In this document: positions 54,855 to 64,000 of the stretch, in pieces | How the letters are laid out: each line of letters begins with the position of its first letter | Position numbering within the stretch: position 1 is the first letter of the stretch | Assembly: GCF_030269925.1 (NCBI RefSeq) | Contig: NC_085126.1 | Coordinates: 8,868,501 to 8,932,500 of the forward strand | DNA length: 64,000 nucleotides | Direction: 5' to 3' | Origin: Bombyx mori | Taxonomy: Eukaryota > Arthropoda > Insecta > Lepidoptera > Bombycidae | Made by a program: the position numbers and the translations under genes | The notes under the pieces: model-generated | The model's input: only the letters and a program-made list of their open reading frames with translations | The model's database searches: none | What the model was told of the DNA's origin: nothing

Positions 54855-55475
54855 GTCGTCGTGACCTAAAAGGATAAGACGCCTGGATCATTCGTATCGA
54901 ACGATGGAACTGGTGGTAGGACCTCTTGTGAGTCCGCGCGGATAAGTACCACCGCCCGTCCTATTTCTGCCGCGAAGCAGTAATGCGTTTCAGTTTGAAG
55001 GGTGGGGCAGCCGTTGTAGCTATACTGAGACCTTAGAACTCATATCTCAAGGTGGGTGGCGGCATTTTCGTGGTAGATATTTATAAGCTCAGGTAACCAC
55101 TTAACACGAGACGGGCTGTGAGATCGTCCAAAAAATCGTGCAAAAAAAAAAAATGTGAACCGAATTTCGAATCCCGCAGACGTATACCGATTTTATTAAT
55201 CAAATAATACTCAACACATATCTGTTGTCATTGCATAAAAATCAAACCCGCAAAAATTATAATGTACACACGGGTAGGTATCACCGCCCTGCTTATTTCC
55301 CACATGAAGCAGCAATGCGTTTCTTGTTAAAGGGCGGGGCAACGTTGTACTATAAAGCCGAGACTTAGAACTCATGTCGCAAGGCATGTGGCGGCATTTA
55401 CATTGTTGATGTCCATGGGCTTCGGTAACCACTTAGTACCAGATCTACCGTGAGCTCCTGAGCAATAAAAGAAAT
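54855..55475 (+). mobile_element. Bm1 SINE (outer copy) carrying a second Bm1
   Basis: The outer head (GTCGTGACCTAAAAGGATAA) stops at 54910, and its box B continues at 55162 (TTTCGAATCCCGCAGA), followed by the body and tail to 55475. Confidence 0.75.
54911..55153 (+). mobile_element. Bm1 SINE (inner copy)
   Basis: A 5'-truncated Bm1 with poly(A), inserted in the tRNA-like head of another Bm1. GAAC lies at both junctions and may be part of the target duplication. Confidence 0.75.
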
Positions 55476-55626
55476 AAATTCTGAGTACGTACAGTAGGTA
55501 GATGCTAAGAGAGCTATTCTGCCCTCCTTTTATTAAGTGGTTTAGCTCACATATATCCCAAATCCCAATGTCACCCCTTAGACATAAGGTTGAAATTTCA
55601 ATTGTATAAACTCTGTCATTTAAAAT

Positions 55627-55878
55627 TACTGGTGGTAGGACCTCTTGTGAGTTCGCGCGGGTGAGTACCATCAACCCGCTTATTTCTGCCGTGAAGCAGT
55701 AATGCGTTTCGGTTTGAAGGGCGGGGCAGCCGTTGTAACTATACTAGAGACCTAAGAACTGATATCTCAAGGTGGGTGGCGCATTTACGTCGTAGATGTC
55801 CTAGGGCTCCGGTAATCACTTAACACCAGGTGGACTGTAAGCTCGTCCACCCATCTAAGCAATAATAATAAAAAAATT
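55627..55878 (+). mobile_element. Bm1 SINE, 5'-truncated
   Basis: Body and tail complete. Confidence 0.85.
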
Positions 55879-56334
55879 AAAATTTAACCTTTCGTACCGG
55901 TACTGATGATCGAAGAACGTGGAACCCTGCCTTCTAGACGTATACAAAGCTCTATTTTTAAGATAACATCTTTCAAATGACGATGGACTAAATAAAATAC
56001 ATTAAAACAGTTCTAAGTATTTATTTCGCTATAGAACCAATCAGGTATGGCGATGAGAAACAAAAATTACTTACTAAGCAGCTAATGATAAGTAATGAAT
56101 TTAAAAAAATACTTATAGATCTTACTTAATATCTAATAGTTCTACTCTAGAGCTAAATTTGGCGATTTATATTTATAAAAATACTTTTATTGGAATCTAT
56201 AATTAATAATACAAACTAAGAAAAATACGTGATTAAATTTGAAATGTTACTTTACTGATTTATTACACGCACAGTCATCGACTTAAATATTAAGTGTATT
56301 ATTATCTGTGGTCGTGGCTACGTATTCGAAATAA

Positions 56335-56725
56335 GAGGGACGTTTTGGCGGGAACGCGAGGAGTGAAGTTGTGTGATTTGTTTTATTTTGTCTATTTAGT
56401 GTTTCTTCGGGTTTAAATGTGTAATAATGGTGGTTTATGAACCGTTTAATATCTGTGAAAGTGCACAAATGTGGGAAAATAAAACAAAGCCGCTGGACGT
56501 AACTTCTCGAGATCCTCCAAAAAGTCCACTGAAAAAATCTTAGTAAATGACCACCATTTTACTGAGATTTCATCTCATTTCATTTAATTTCATCCCAGTT
56601 GATTAATGTCTCAAATTAATCATCTTCATTTCATTTCACTCCATAATATCATTTTTCATAAAAATATGAATATACATTAAAATAAGACATGACTTAAAGG
56701 TCTCAGTTACCAGGTCATAAAATCC
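56335..56725 (-). repeat. R420 repeat, reverse copy
   Basis: Runs from GGCGGGAACGCGAGGAGTGA to CCAGGTCATAAAATCCCTTA, the reverse of 14621-15031. Confidence 0.65.
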
Positions 56726-56930
56726 CTTAAAAAAAATTCGAAATAAGAGAACCAGACACGTACAAAATTGAAAAGGCCTCCATGGCAAGACCCTCGGGCC
56801 ACCAGTAAGCCCAAAGTCCTAAAAAAAAAAAAACATACTGAACGTTAATGTGTATTACAGAGTTTCCTCTCAGAAATATCTTCGCAGTAAAAGAGAGATC
56901 GTTTGGCTCGTGTGGGTAAGAGGACGATTT

Positions 56931-57195
56931 CAATTGAATATGCAATTTCGAAAAGGGCACATCTCTGAAAATGTAAAATGTTCAGGAAATGAAAAAAAAC
57001 ACTGATTATTTTCTAAAGCAGTGTAAAATTTAAAATATTAACTTTTGAGATTAATTTTAGTGTTAATTAGCAATTGAAAATTACTGGAATTATTATAAAA
57101 TGGATGTAGGTAAGACTCAAAACTACATGTATATGAAAAAACGTATTTGACAAAATATGCGACATGTGCCCTTTTCGAAATTGCATATTCAATTG
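56931..57195. mobile_element. MITE family B, 32-nt perfect inverted repeats (copy 1)
   Basis: 56931-56962 is the exact reverse complement of 57164-57195 (CAATTGAATATGCAATTTCG and on). Sister copy at 62989-63241 in inverse orientation. Confidence 0.8.
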
Positions 57196-57349
57196 TTAAA
57201 AGGGCAAGTGACTTAATTTACTCTACTCAACAGTTTGTATGTACATCGTGTGTTTATTATTATTTTTCGCGTCGTATTCCTCAATTCTGGGGGTCGTGAC
57301 GACCCTTCTGCGTCACTTTCTCTGGCACGATTTTTCTCTGTCTTTTCTC

Positions 57350-57421
57350 TGTGCTTAGTGCGAGTTTTTTAAAGTTCTCGATAGCGTAAAAGTAACTCAA
57401 ATTTGTATGGAATTGGAACGT
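57350..57421. mobile_element. Palindromic MITE, family P, left arm
   Basis: GTGCTTAGTGCGAGTTTTTT to TATGGAATTGGAACG; truncated. Confidence 0.65.
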
Positions 57422-57556
57422 TACATAATATATTTAAAACGTGTGTGCAATAGAGAATAATTAATTAAAAATTATTTAATTTGGACCAGTTCCAGATTAA
57501 GCCCCTACCTAGGATATCCTTTTACGTCAAGGTCGCTGGAGACATGCATAGACCTG

Positions 57557-57719
57557 AGTGCTTAATGCGAGTTTTATAACGCTCTCGGTAGCGTAAAAGT
57601 TAAGGCAGGTAACGTAGCGTTTGCCTAAGTTTGCCGCTAGAGGCGCTGTTCCGACTTCATACAAATTTGAGTTAACTTTTACGCTATCGAGAACGTTAAA
57701 AAACTCGCACTAAGCACAC
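57557..57719. mobile_element. Palindromic MITE, family P (complete)
   Basis: The left arm from GTGCTTAATGCGAG and right arm to CTCGCACTAAGCAC pair over about 45-50 bp around a GTTTGCCGCTAGAGGCGC centre. Confidence 0.75.
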
Positions 57720-58531
57720 CCGTCTGTGGCGATATGGAGGACGTAGTGAAATGTGGATTCAAGAGGGGTGCGGATCTGTTCGTATCAACGTATTAGATCG
57801 CGCCCAAAATCAGCGTATCTATCGTATTTTAAACAATATAGTGATCAAGTATTTTAATGAGCATAAGTTTTACAATGAAACTAAATTATGTAAATTTTAT
57901 CCGTAAACATAGCGAGACAAGCACAGTGACAGGCGTTGCTCGTTTATGAATTACCTATTATTAAAAATATCAAAAGAGGATACTGAAATCAGGCGCGACG
58001 TATGTAGTGAATAGATTACCATATTATTATTACAGTTTTTTCTTCTTTTTTTATTGCCTAAATGCGTGGACGATGGTGAAAATCTATCGAAAACTAACTT
58101 CAATATTCGAATAGCTAATGTTGGAACTCTTTTCAAAATCTTATTTGTATTATCTGTGGATCCGTTGGCGGGAACTGGGGTACATAGTGAAGTTGTTTTG
58201 ACTTCTTTTGTTGATGCTACACATCTATGGCCGCACTTAAAACAGATTGCTAGCGTGGCGAGGCATGCCGTGTTATTGTATACATATATAAAATATATAT
58301 ATAGTTGTACGTTGTGGCGACGCGTCGCCATACGCAAGCGACTGTTTCTTAATATTGATATTTTATTTTTCATTATGCCACATGATTTCCTATCATAAAT
58401 TATCCTTTTAAGCATCTACACCTGTACAAAATAGTATTTATTTATTTATTTGGTGGCTCACTAACCGTTTAGCATCAGTCAGAGAACAATGGTTGGAACT
58501 TTAAAAAGTAGTTGAACGTGTCTTATCGTAT
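57720..58531. other. Intergenic DNA, no gene supported
   Basis: Overlapping ORFs on both strands at 57951-58415 show no domain. A short Bm1 3' trace may lie at 58040-58075. Confidence 0.3.
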
Positions 58532-58890
58532 TGTTAGGCCGGTATGAGTAACGCCATCTGTCGCCGAATAGTCGAACGAATATCGAAGGATCTAGTAGCA
58601 CTTAGAACGCTCGAGAAGTACAACGCCATCTATTGTCAGATAGCGGAAACACAATACTCGTAATGTGCGGAATATTCTCGATAGTTCTAGGGATGAGGTA
58701 TCGGCTATACAAGCGTTCTAGAGATCAGTCAGTCAGTAATTGGAACTACTCGAAGCGAAACAGCGAACGGATCACCTGAAGCGAAGCGGAAGAAGCGAAT
58801 TGAGTCTTTGTGAGTGTTTTAAGTGTTGAATACAGTTTTTAGTTGTACTTTGTTAGAATTTTATTTATCCCGAACCCCAGCGCGTAACGG
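58532..58890 (+). mobile_element. Solo LTR, family L (copy 3)
   Basis: From TGTTAGGCCGGTATGAGTAA to CCCCAGCGCGTAAC, reverse of the copies at 21.6 and 50.1 kb. A matching target duplication was not found. Confidence 0.65.
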
Positions 58891-59083
58891 TTCTCCCAAT
58901 TTCATTCCAATGGGAAAAAAAACGTTAATCGACTTCATTACACTCCACTCCTTTCGCGTAGGTACAGCGTATTGAAATTATTGAATATTTTGTTTGAAGT
59001 CATCACTGGCAACAATGGCGCCGTAACCGTGGCCAATTGCCATACTGAAAAAAAAAGCAGGAGTTGCCATGTTCGTTGTATTT

Positions 59084-59200
59084 TTTTTATTGCCCTTGTA
59101 GGCAGACGAGCATACGGCCCACCTGATGGTGTGTGGTTACCGTCGCCCATGGACTTCAGCAATGCCAGGGGCAGAGCAAAGCCGCTGCCTACCGCTGTTA
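59084..59200 (-). mobile_element. CR1/Jockey-like LINE tail
   Basis: Reverse-oriented tail, TTATTGCCCTTGTAGGCAGA to GCCGCTGCCTACCGC. Confidence 0.8.
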
Positions 59201-59860
59201 TCGAACGCTAATGAATTTGAAGTACTCATATAAAAAAGCTTATTAAGCTCCATTAAATCGATATACACAAGTCGAGAGACAATAAGTTCACTATACGTTT
59301 AAAAACTTTTCTACATGAATACATAGTTCAATCTTAATTATTACTTTTAGAATTGAAATTTATTAATTACAATTGACGATTACGTAATTATTTTAAATCC
59401 AATCAAAGTACAGGACGATTTTATAATAAGCGTTCTTTGGCACAGATTTTTTTGTATACAACGTTAATAATACATATCGACGCTTGAAAGGCAAACGTGA
59501 CTAAGCGACAATGCGTGAACTTTACAGTAGACTAATTTAAAGTTGAAATACCTGAAAACAAAATTTATTTTAACGAATTTAGCTGTAGTAGAATCTAGCT
59601 AGTAGCTGTAGGATTGAAATGATTTTAATAGACCTAGAAATATATATTTTATGCGCATCAAATATGGTTATTGCCTATCATTTATGTACAAAACAGTTAT
59701 GGTCGCTTAGTCACTTTTGCCTTTCAAGCGTCGATATGCGCTTTGAAAGCAATTTCACAACATATTTACGTATTAAGATATTTTTCTATTGTTTTTTCAT
59801 GTGGCACATTTAAATACAGCTGATGGTACGGGGTGAACGCCCTCGCTCGTGTGCGTGTTT

Positions 59861-60104
59861 ACTGGTGGTAGGACCTCTTGTGAGTTCGCGCGGGTAGGTA
59901 CCACCGCCCCGCTTATTTCTGCCGTGAAGCAGTAATGCGTTTCGGTTTGAAGGGTGGGGCAGCCGTTGTGACTATACTGAGACCTTAGAACTTATATCTC
60001 AATGTGGGTGGCGCATTTACGCTGTAGATGTCTAGGGGCTCCAGTAGCCACTTAACGCCTGGTGATCTGTGAACACGTCCACCCATTTAAGCAATAAAAA
60101 AACA
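59861..60104 (+). mobile_element. Bm1 SINE, 5'-truncated
   Basis: Body and tail complete. Confidence 0.85.
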
Positions 60105-60616
60105 GAATAATTTACATACAATTTACTTTAATAATTGTTTTAAGCCTTCGCTTCTATCAACAGTGTATTTTATTAACCGGTGCTTTTTATCCGCGCACCT
60201 GCCACTAACAAAAGCTCATAAATATCAAGAACTCATTAAAAAACCAGTTGTATATATCAATAGGTACACTAATTACGTAAAAAAAAAAAATTAAACAAAA
60301 AAAAAACTAAAATATTTAAGTCATTTTTTTATAATTTTTATAGGTAGGTAGGTGTATTACATACAATATTAAAAATTTTAACAATTTTTAATTATAATTA
60401 GTTTCAGTTCGAACATTTAATTTAAAAAAAATATATTTTTATGTATAGTATATAATTATTCTAAAATACGTAAACGATCACCGTTGGTTGACAATCGAAG
60501 CGTGACGGTCACCGTCTTTGTACTAAATACGTATTAACAAAAACAAAAAAGCTCAATACTCAAACGGTACCATCTATTTACGTAACAAATTCCTATCGCA
60601 CTATCCAACTATTATA
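60105..60616. other. AT-rich intergenic DNA, nothing recognised
   Basis: Poly(A)/poly(T) runs only. Confidence 0.35.
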
Positions 60617-60898
60617 TGAGTCGACTATTATCAAAGCCGGCAATGTGACTTTTGGAAAATTATTGGTAAATCAGAAAAACGAATTATTGACTTTGTATTC
60701 CATTGGCAGTCACAAAACTCTTCTGAACGACATCTTAGATAAATAACAGGTTAAGTATTAACCTTTATTTAACGCAGGTTTTGAACCGTATTCTTTGAAG
60801 GAGACGATTATATTCAAATCAATCTGTATTGACATATCAATAACATTTTTTTGTCCAAATGCACAGATTGCCACCTTTGATAATAGACGACTCATATG
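60617..60898. mobile_element. MITE, inverted sister of 3163-3452 (copy 2)
   Basis: Ends ATGAGTCGACTATTATCAAA and TTTGATAATAGACGACTCAT. The interior is the reverse complement of copy 1. Confidence 0.65.
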
Positions 60899-61317
60899 CA
60901 GTGTACCCTCTAGCTGCTAAATAGCATGCTTAATTTATTATAACATCACTTATTGTTCGATTTTTTTTTTGTTTTTTTTTTTAAACCCACAATCATTGTC
61001 ACTGCTTACAGTATGCACTATGTAACGATATGCACTGAACTTACAATATGCTTCCTCATATTCATCACGTTTGTACTGGAACGAAATTTCTTTATATAAT
61101 ATTTTTAATATTTATTTTCATCGCATTCTCTGCGGCGTCCATTAAAAGTTTCATAAGTTAACTTCCACACACTACCTCCGTTTTTTTTTTTCGTTTTTTT
61201 TTCACGTCACATCACCACTGTTTCATTTCACTGTCAAAACTTAGCTGCTACGTTATTTGCGACGGACAACGTTATGTAGCGCGCTATTTAAAAATCGCAG
61301 TTCGTTATTTTCTCGTG

Positions 61318-63444
61318 CTATTTCGCTTCGCCCTTGAGCGCTTGGTCGAGGACGTCTTTCGGTGCGATCTCGACGGTCACCGTCCTGCTGATGGTCGACA
61401 GCTGACCCTGCTCCGAGTCCTGGACGTCGGCGAAGGGCTCCGTCAGGATCTTCAGGCCGTAGACGCGGGCCCGGTGGTACGCCGACACCGTGTTCGTGCC
61501 CAGGAATCTGCAATTTAACACATACAGGTACAATTAGGATTATTTCCACTCATCATTCTCCTGCCCTTCTCCCAGTCACCTAGAGTCGGAGCAACATGAT
61601 TTCTCCTTCCATACTCCTCTATAATATACCATTTCTTCGCTCACTCCCCTCTTACACATAATGTCTTTCACGCAATCATGCTATTAATTTGTATTTATTT
61701 TTTAATTTAAACTTAAAATATTAGCGTGCGTGCGCGTGTGCGTGCGTATGTGTGCACGTGTGCGTATGCGCGCGTGTGTGCGTGTGTGTGTAGGTGCGTG
61801 CGTAGGTGTGCGTGCGTGCGTATGTGTGCGTGTGCGTGCGTGCGTGTGGGTGCGCATGTGCGTGCGTGCGTGTGGGTGTGCGTGCGTGCGTGGGTGCGTG
61901 CGTGGGTGCGTGCGTGTGCGTGTGCGTGCGTGCGTACCTGAGCGCGACGTAGCAGACGAGCAGCGCGGCGCCGGCGGCGAGCACGCGCACGAGGGAGGAG
62001 GGGTAGAGCTGCGCGAGGGCCCAGGCGCCCGCCGCGGCGCCGGTGAGCGCGGTGACGGCGGCCGCGGTGCCCGCCCAGTGCGACCACGTGAACCCGCGCT
62101 CCCACTCCACACTACGCAAGTAAGTGGAACTTAATATCTCTGATCTAGTTTTTAAGGTTGATTGATTCGGTGGTGCAATGGATTCACACGTCGGGCAAAC
62201 ATTCGTGTAATAAACAGGTTTGTTTATTCTTTCTCTTTGTATTTATTATCTATATATGTTTAAATTTAAACGTATATAACTATGCTTGATAGTCTCCGGT
62301 ACTTATAACACAGAGAACAATAAATACATATTTACTGGTGGTAGGACGTCTTGTGAGTCCCCGCAGGTAGGTACCACCACCCCACCTATTTCTGCCGTGA
62401 AGCAGGAATGCGTTTCGGTTTGAAGCGTGGGGCAGCCGTTGTACTGTAAAATCTGAGACCTTAGAACTACACTCAAGGTGGGGTCTCAAGAATATATACA
62501 AATTTAAATAATCAGAGCGATATCATTATACGTACCGATTGGTCTCCTGGACGATGTAGGGAGTGTTGCAGACTTTGCACTTCAAGCCGTCAGGCGAGGC
62601 GGCACTCTGGGGAGACCACGTCACAGATTTACTAACTGAACACTACGATAGGAAAACGAACGGATAATTGGCTTTTCGTCCTCCACGCTTTTTTTTACAA
62701 TAAAATCATTTTTTCTTACACTATTTTTAATTCAAATTTATTAAAATTTATTTTCAATTTTTTTGTTGGATTTTCTATAAAAATGTATTTTGTTAGTTTT
62801 TTTTTAAACTATTATTTTTTTTTTAACTTTTTTAGTGAATTTAAATGTTTCAATAAATGTTTTTTTATATTGTATTTTTGGACCCTCGGAAGGGGGTCAA
62901 AATCACGTTCAAAGATTCCGTTATAAACATACATACATACGTCTGAAGCTAATAAAAGTGTATTAAAAATAACCGCAAATACATTTGAATATGCAATTTC
63001 GAAAAGGGCACATGTCGCATATTTTGTCAAATACGTTTTTTCATATACCTACATGTAGTTTTGAGGCTTACCTACACCCATTTTATAATAATTCCAATAA
63101 TTTTCAATTGCTAATTAACACTAAAATATATTTCAAAAGTTAATATTTTAAATTTTACACTGCTTTAGAAAATAATCAGTTTTCTTTCATTTCCTGAACA
63201 TATTACATTTTCAGAGATGTGCCCTTTTCGAAATTGCATATTTGTAATAGATAATTTTGGCCCGAGTCAAACGTTCGATACCGACCTCGACGAGCCACCT
63301 GCTCAGGCAGTCATGATGCACGGCGGACACGTCGCCGGTGCAGCGACACGGCCTGATGAGGGGCTCCGCCCGGGAGCTGTCGTAGCAGATCCAGCAGTCC
63401 CGGCTCGAGCCGACGCTGTCCACGAGCGAGTTCCTCTCCACGTT
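61318..63444 (-). CDS. MARCH-type RING-CH E3 ubiquitin ligase, partial (C-terminal 4 exons)
   Basis: Exons in coding order: 63444-63286, 62606-62536, 62111-61938, 61507-61318, giving 197 residues and a TAG stop. The first two exons assemble a C4HC3 RING-CH domain: CWIC, then [14 protein letters not shown], then WLVE joined to a segment ending CKVC. Spacing (Cys-x-Cys, x7, His-x2-Cys, x16, Cys-x2-Cys) fits the MARCH family, which ubiquitinates membrane proteins. Exon 3 encodes two hydrophobic spans rich in Ala, Leu and Val; exon 4 a charged cytosolic tail ending ALKGEAK. The first exon seen begins after an AG acceptor at 63445-63446, with no ATG before its coding residues, so the N-terminus lies upstream, probably beyond the window. 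The donor after WLVE is the weak GTCGGT, but it is the only one keeping frame. Which MARCH member this is cannot be settled. Confidence 0.82.
61549..61680 (-). mobile_element. RTE-like LINE 3' fragment
   Basis: Reverse of the 3' part at 26164-26557, in the last intron of the RING-CH ligase gene. Confidence 0.7.
61725..61935. repeat. (TG)n/(TGCG)n microsatellite, about 210 bp
   Basis: Nearly uninterrupted alternating purine-pyrimidine sequence. On the minus strand it begins at the splice donor of the ligase exon ending at 61938 (GTACGCACGC). Confidence 0.9.
62160..62278 (+). repeat. Degenerate tRNA-derived SINE
   Basis: Shares CAAACATTCGTGTAATAAAC with 33106-33240. In a ligase intron. Confidence 0.5.
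62334..62482 (+). mobile_element. Bm1 SINE, tail lost
   Basis: Body from ACTGGTGGTAGGACG, ending early. Between the second and third ligase exons seen. Confidence 0.75.
62683..62965 (-). repeat. Dispersed repeat D, reverse copy
   Basis: Ends ACATACATACGTCTGAAGCT, reverse of the 34507 start. In the ligase intron that splits the RING. Confidence 0.6.
62989..63241. mobile_element. MITE family B (copy 2)
   Basis: Ends ATATGCAATTTCGAAAAGGG and its complement. The interior is the reverse complement of 56931-57195. Its right end is 44 bp from the ligase exon ending at 63286. Confidence 0.8.
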
Positions 63445-63803
63445 CTGCGGAATCCCAAAGACACCAACCAGATAATGAATATTCCACTGACCACACCATT
63501 GACAGTAAAACGACGCCCGACTGAACTTGCAAGGCTTTTATCCGGACGTTTTACATTGATGGCTGTGATTGGCCAACGATGACGTCATATCGCATGAACC
63601 AATCACAAATCAGGAAACGCAATAGTGGACCCAATAGTAAAAATAAAAAATAAAAATTATTATACGAAGAAAAAAGATGGACGCGCATGTCAATTCTATT
63701 TTATAAAATAATTAAAAATAATATAATGAGTATTTGAAGAAGTAAACGTATTTATTCATTTTCTTGGCCACCTCAAGATACCTCTAAGAAATAGACGCAG
63801 CAA

Positions 63804-64000
63804 TCAGCCTTTCCCAAAGTGGGCGATAACGCCCCCTTGTGAGCGCTGCAGGCCTTAAGGGGGGCGGTAAGAGACTCAGAAACAAAAAATTGGGGGCACT
63901 GTGTAGAAGCTTGGGAGGCAATTTGTAATTTTATCTAGGAGGACTCTTAGATACCGACTGAGCTCTCGCTATAGTGGTCTTTAAGTTGGTGATAAAATGG
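63804..64000. mobile_element. hAT-type element, left end, cut by window edge
   Basis: Starts CAGCCTTTCCCAAAGTGGGC, a hAT-like terminal sequence, and continues to the window end. Confidence 0.55.

Noticed and set aside
58054..58398. 114-codon plus ORF and the overlapping 154-codon minus ORF
   Set aside because: Two frames overlap on opposite strands, neither has a domain, and the codon use looks random.
61702..62134. Several long ORFs rich in Thr-His or Cys-Val-Arg repeats
   Set aside because: They are translations of the TG/TGCG microsatellite running into the ligase exon in wrong frames.
1..64000. CRISPR arrays, prophage, operons or rRNA
   Set aside because: None seen; spliced genes, SINEs and base composition indicate an insect nuclear genome.

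Overview
The window is AT-rich, intron-rich insect nuclear DNA packed with transposable elements. More than twenty copies of a tRNA-headed SINE that I recognise as Bm1 point to a silkworm (Bombyx) genome. No bacterial genes, CRISPR arrays, rRNA genes or true tRNA genes were seen.

Three protein-coding genes are well supported. (1) A 12-exon SLC6-family transporter of the SLC6A15/17-like branch runs on the minus strand from 36132 (start codon) to 13500 (stop codon). All splice phases agree and the joined protein is about 725 residues. (2) A 3-exon secreted carboxylesterase lies on the plus strand at 20638-24714. It is nested, antisense, inside the 7.3-kb intron between transporter exons 9 and 10. 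(3) The C-terminal 197 residues of a MARCH-type (RING-CH) membrane E3 ubiquitin ligase lie on the minus strand at 63444-61318; its start is not found in the window. A short open signal-peptide-like frame at the left edge (139 to 1, minus) may be the first exon of a fourth gene.

Layout. 1-6.1 kb: intergenic DNA with several MITEs and Bm1 copies. 6.2-9.1 kb: a decayed THAP9/P-element-type transposase gene, broken by a 338-bp insertion, beside a pair of perfect 44-nt inverted repeats. 9.7-13.5 kb: AT-rich DNA with MITEs. 13.5-36.1 kb: the transporter, with the nested esterase. Its introns hold Bm1, CR1/Jockey-like LINE tails, an RTE-like LINE fragment, a mariner remnant, hAT and pogo-like MITEs and a solo LTR. 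36-61 kb: mostly repeats, including LINE ends, a second mariner relic, a pogo-like element, solo LTRs and a 246-bp tandem array resembling head-to-tail Helitron/helentron-type elements. 61.3-63.4 kb: the RING-CH ligase. 63.8 kb to the end: the left end of a hAT-like element.

The transporter and esterase have no evident shared pathway; their relation is positional. The most striking structure is how closely mobile elements crowd the transporter exons. One LINE insertion made an 18-bp target duplication that copies the exon 9 splice donor, and exon 7 has an element within about 15 nt on each side. All calls come from reading the sequence by eye; no database search was run.
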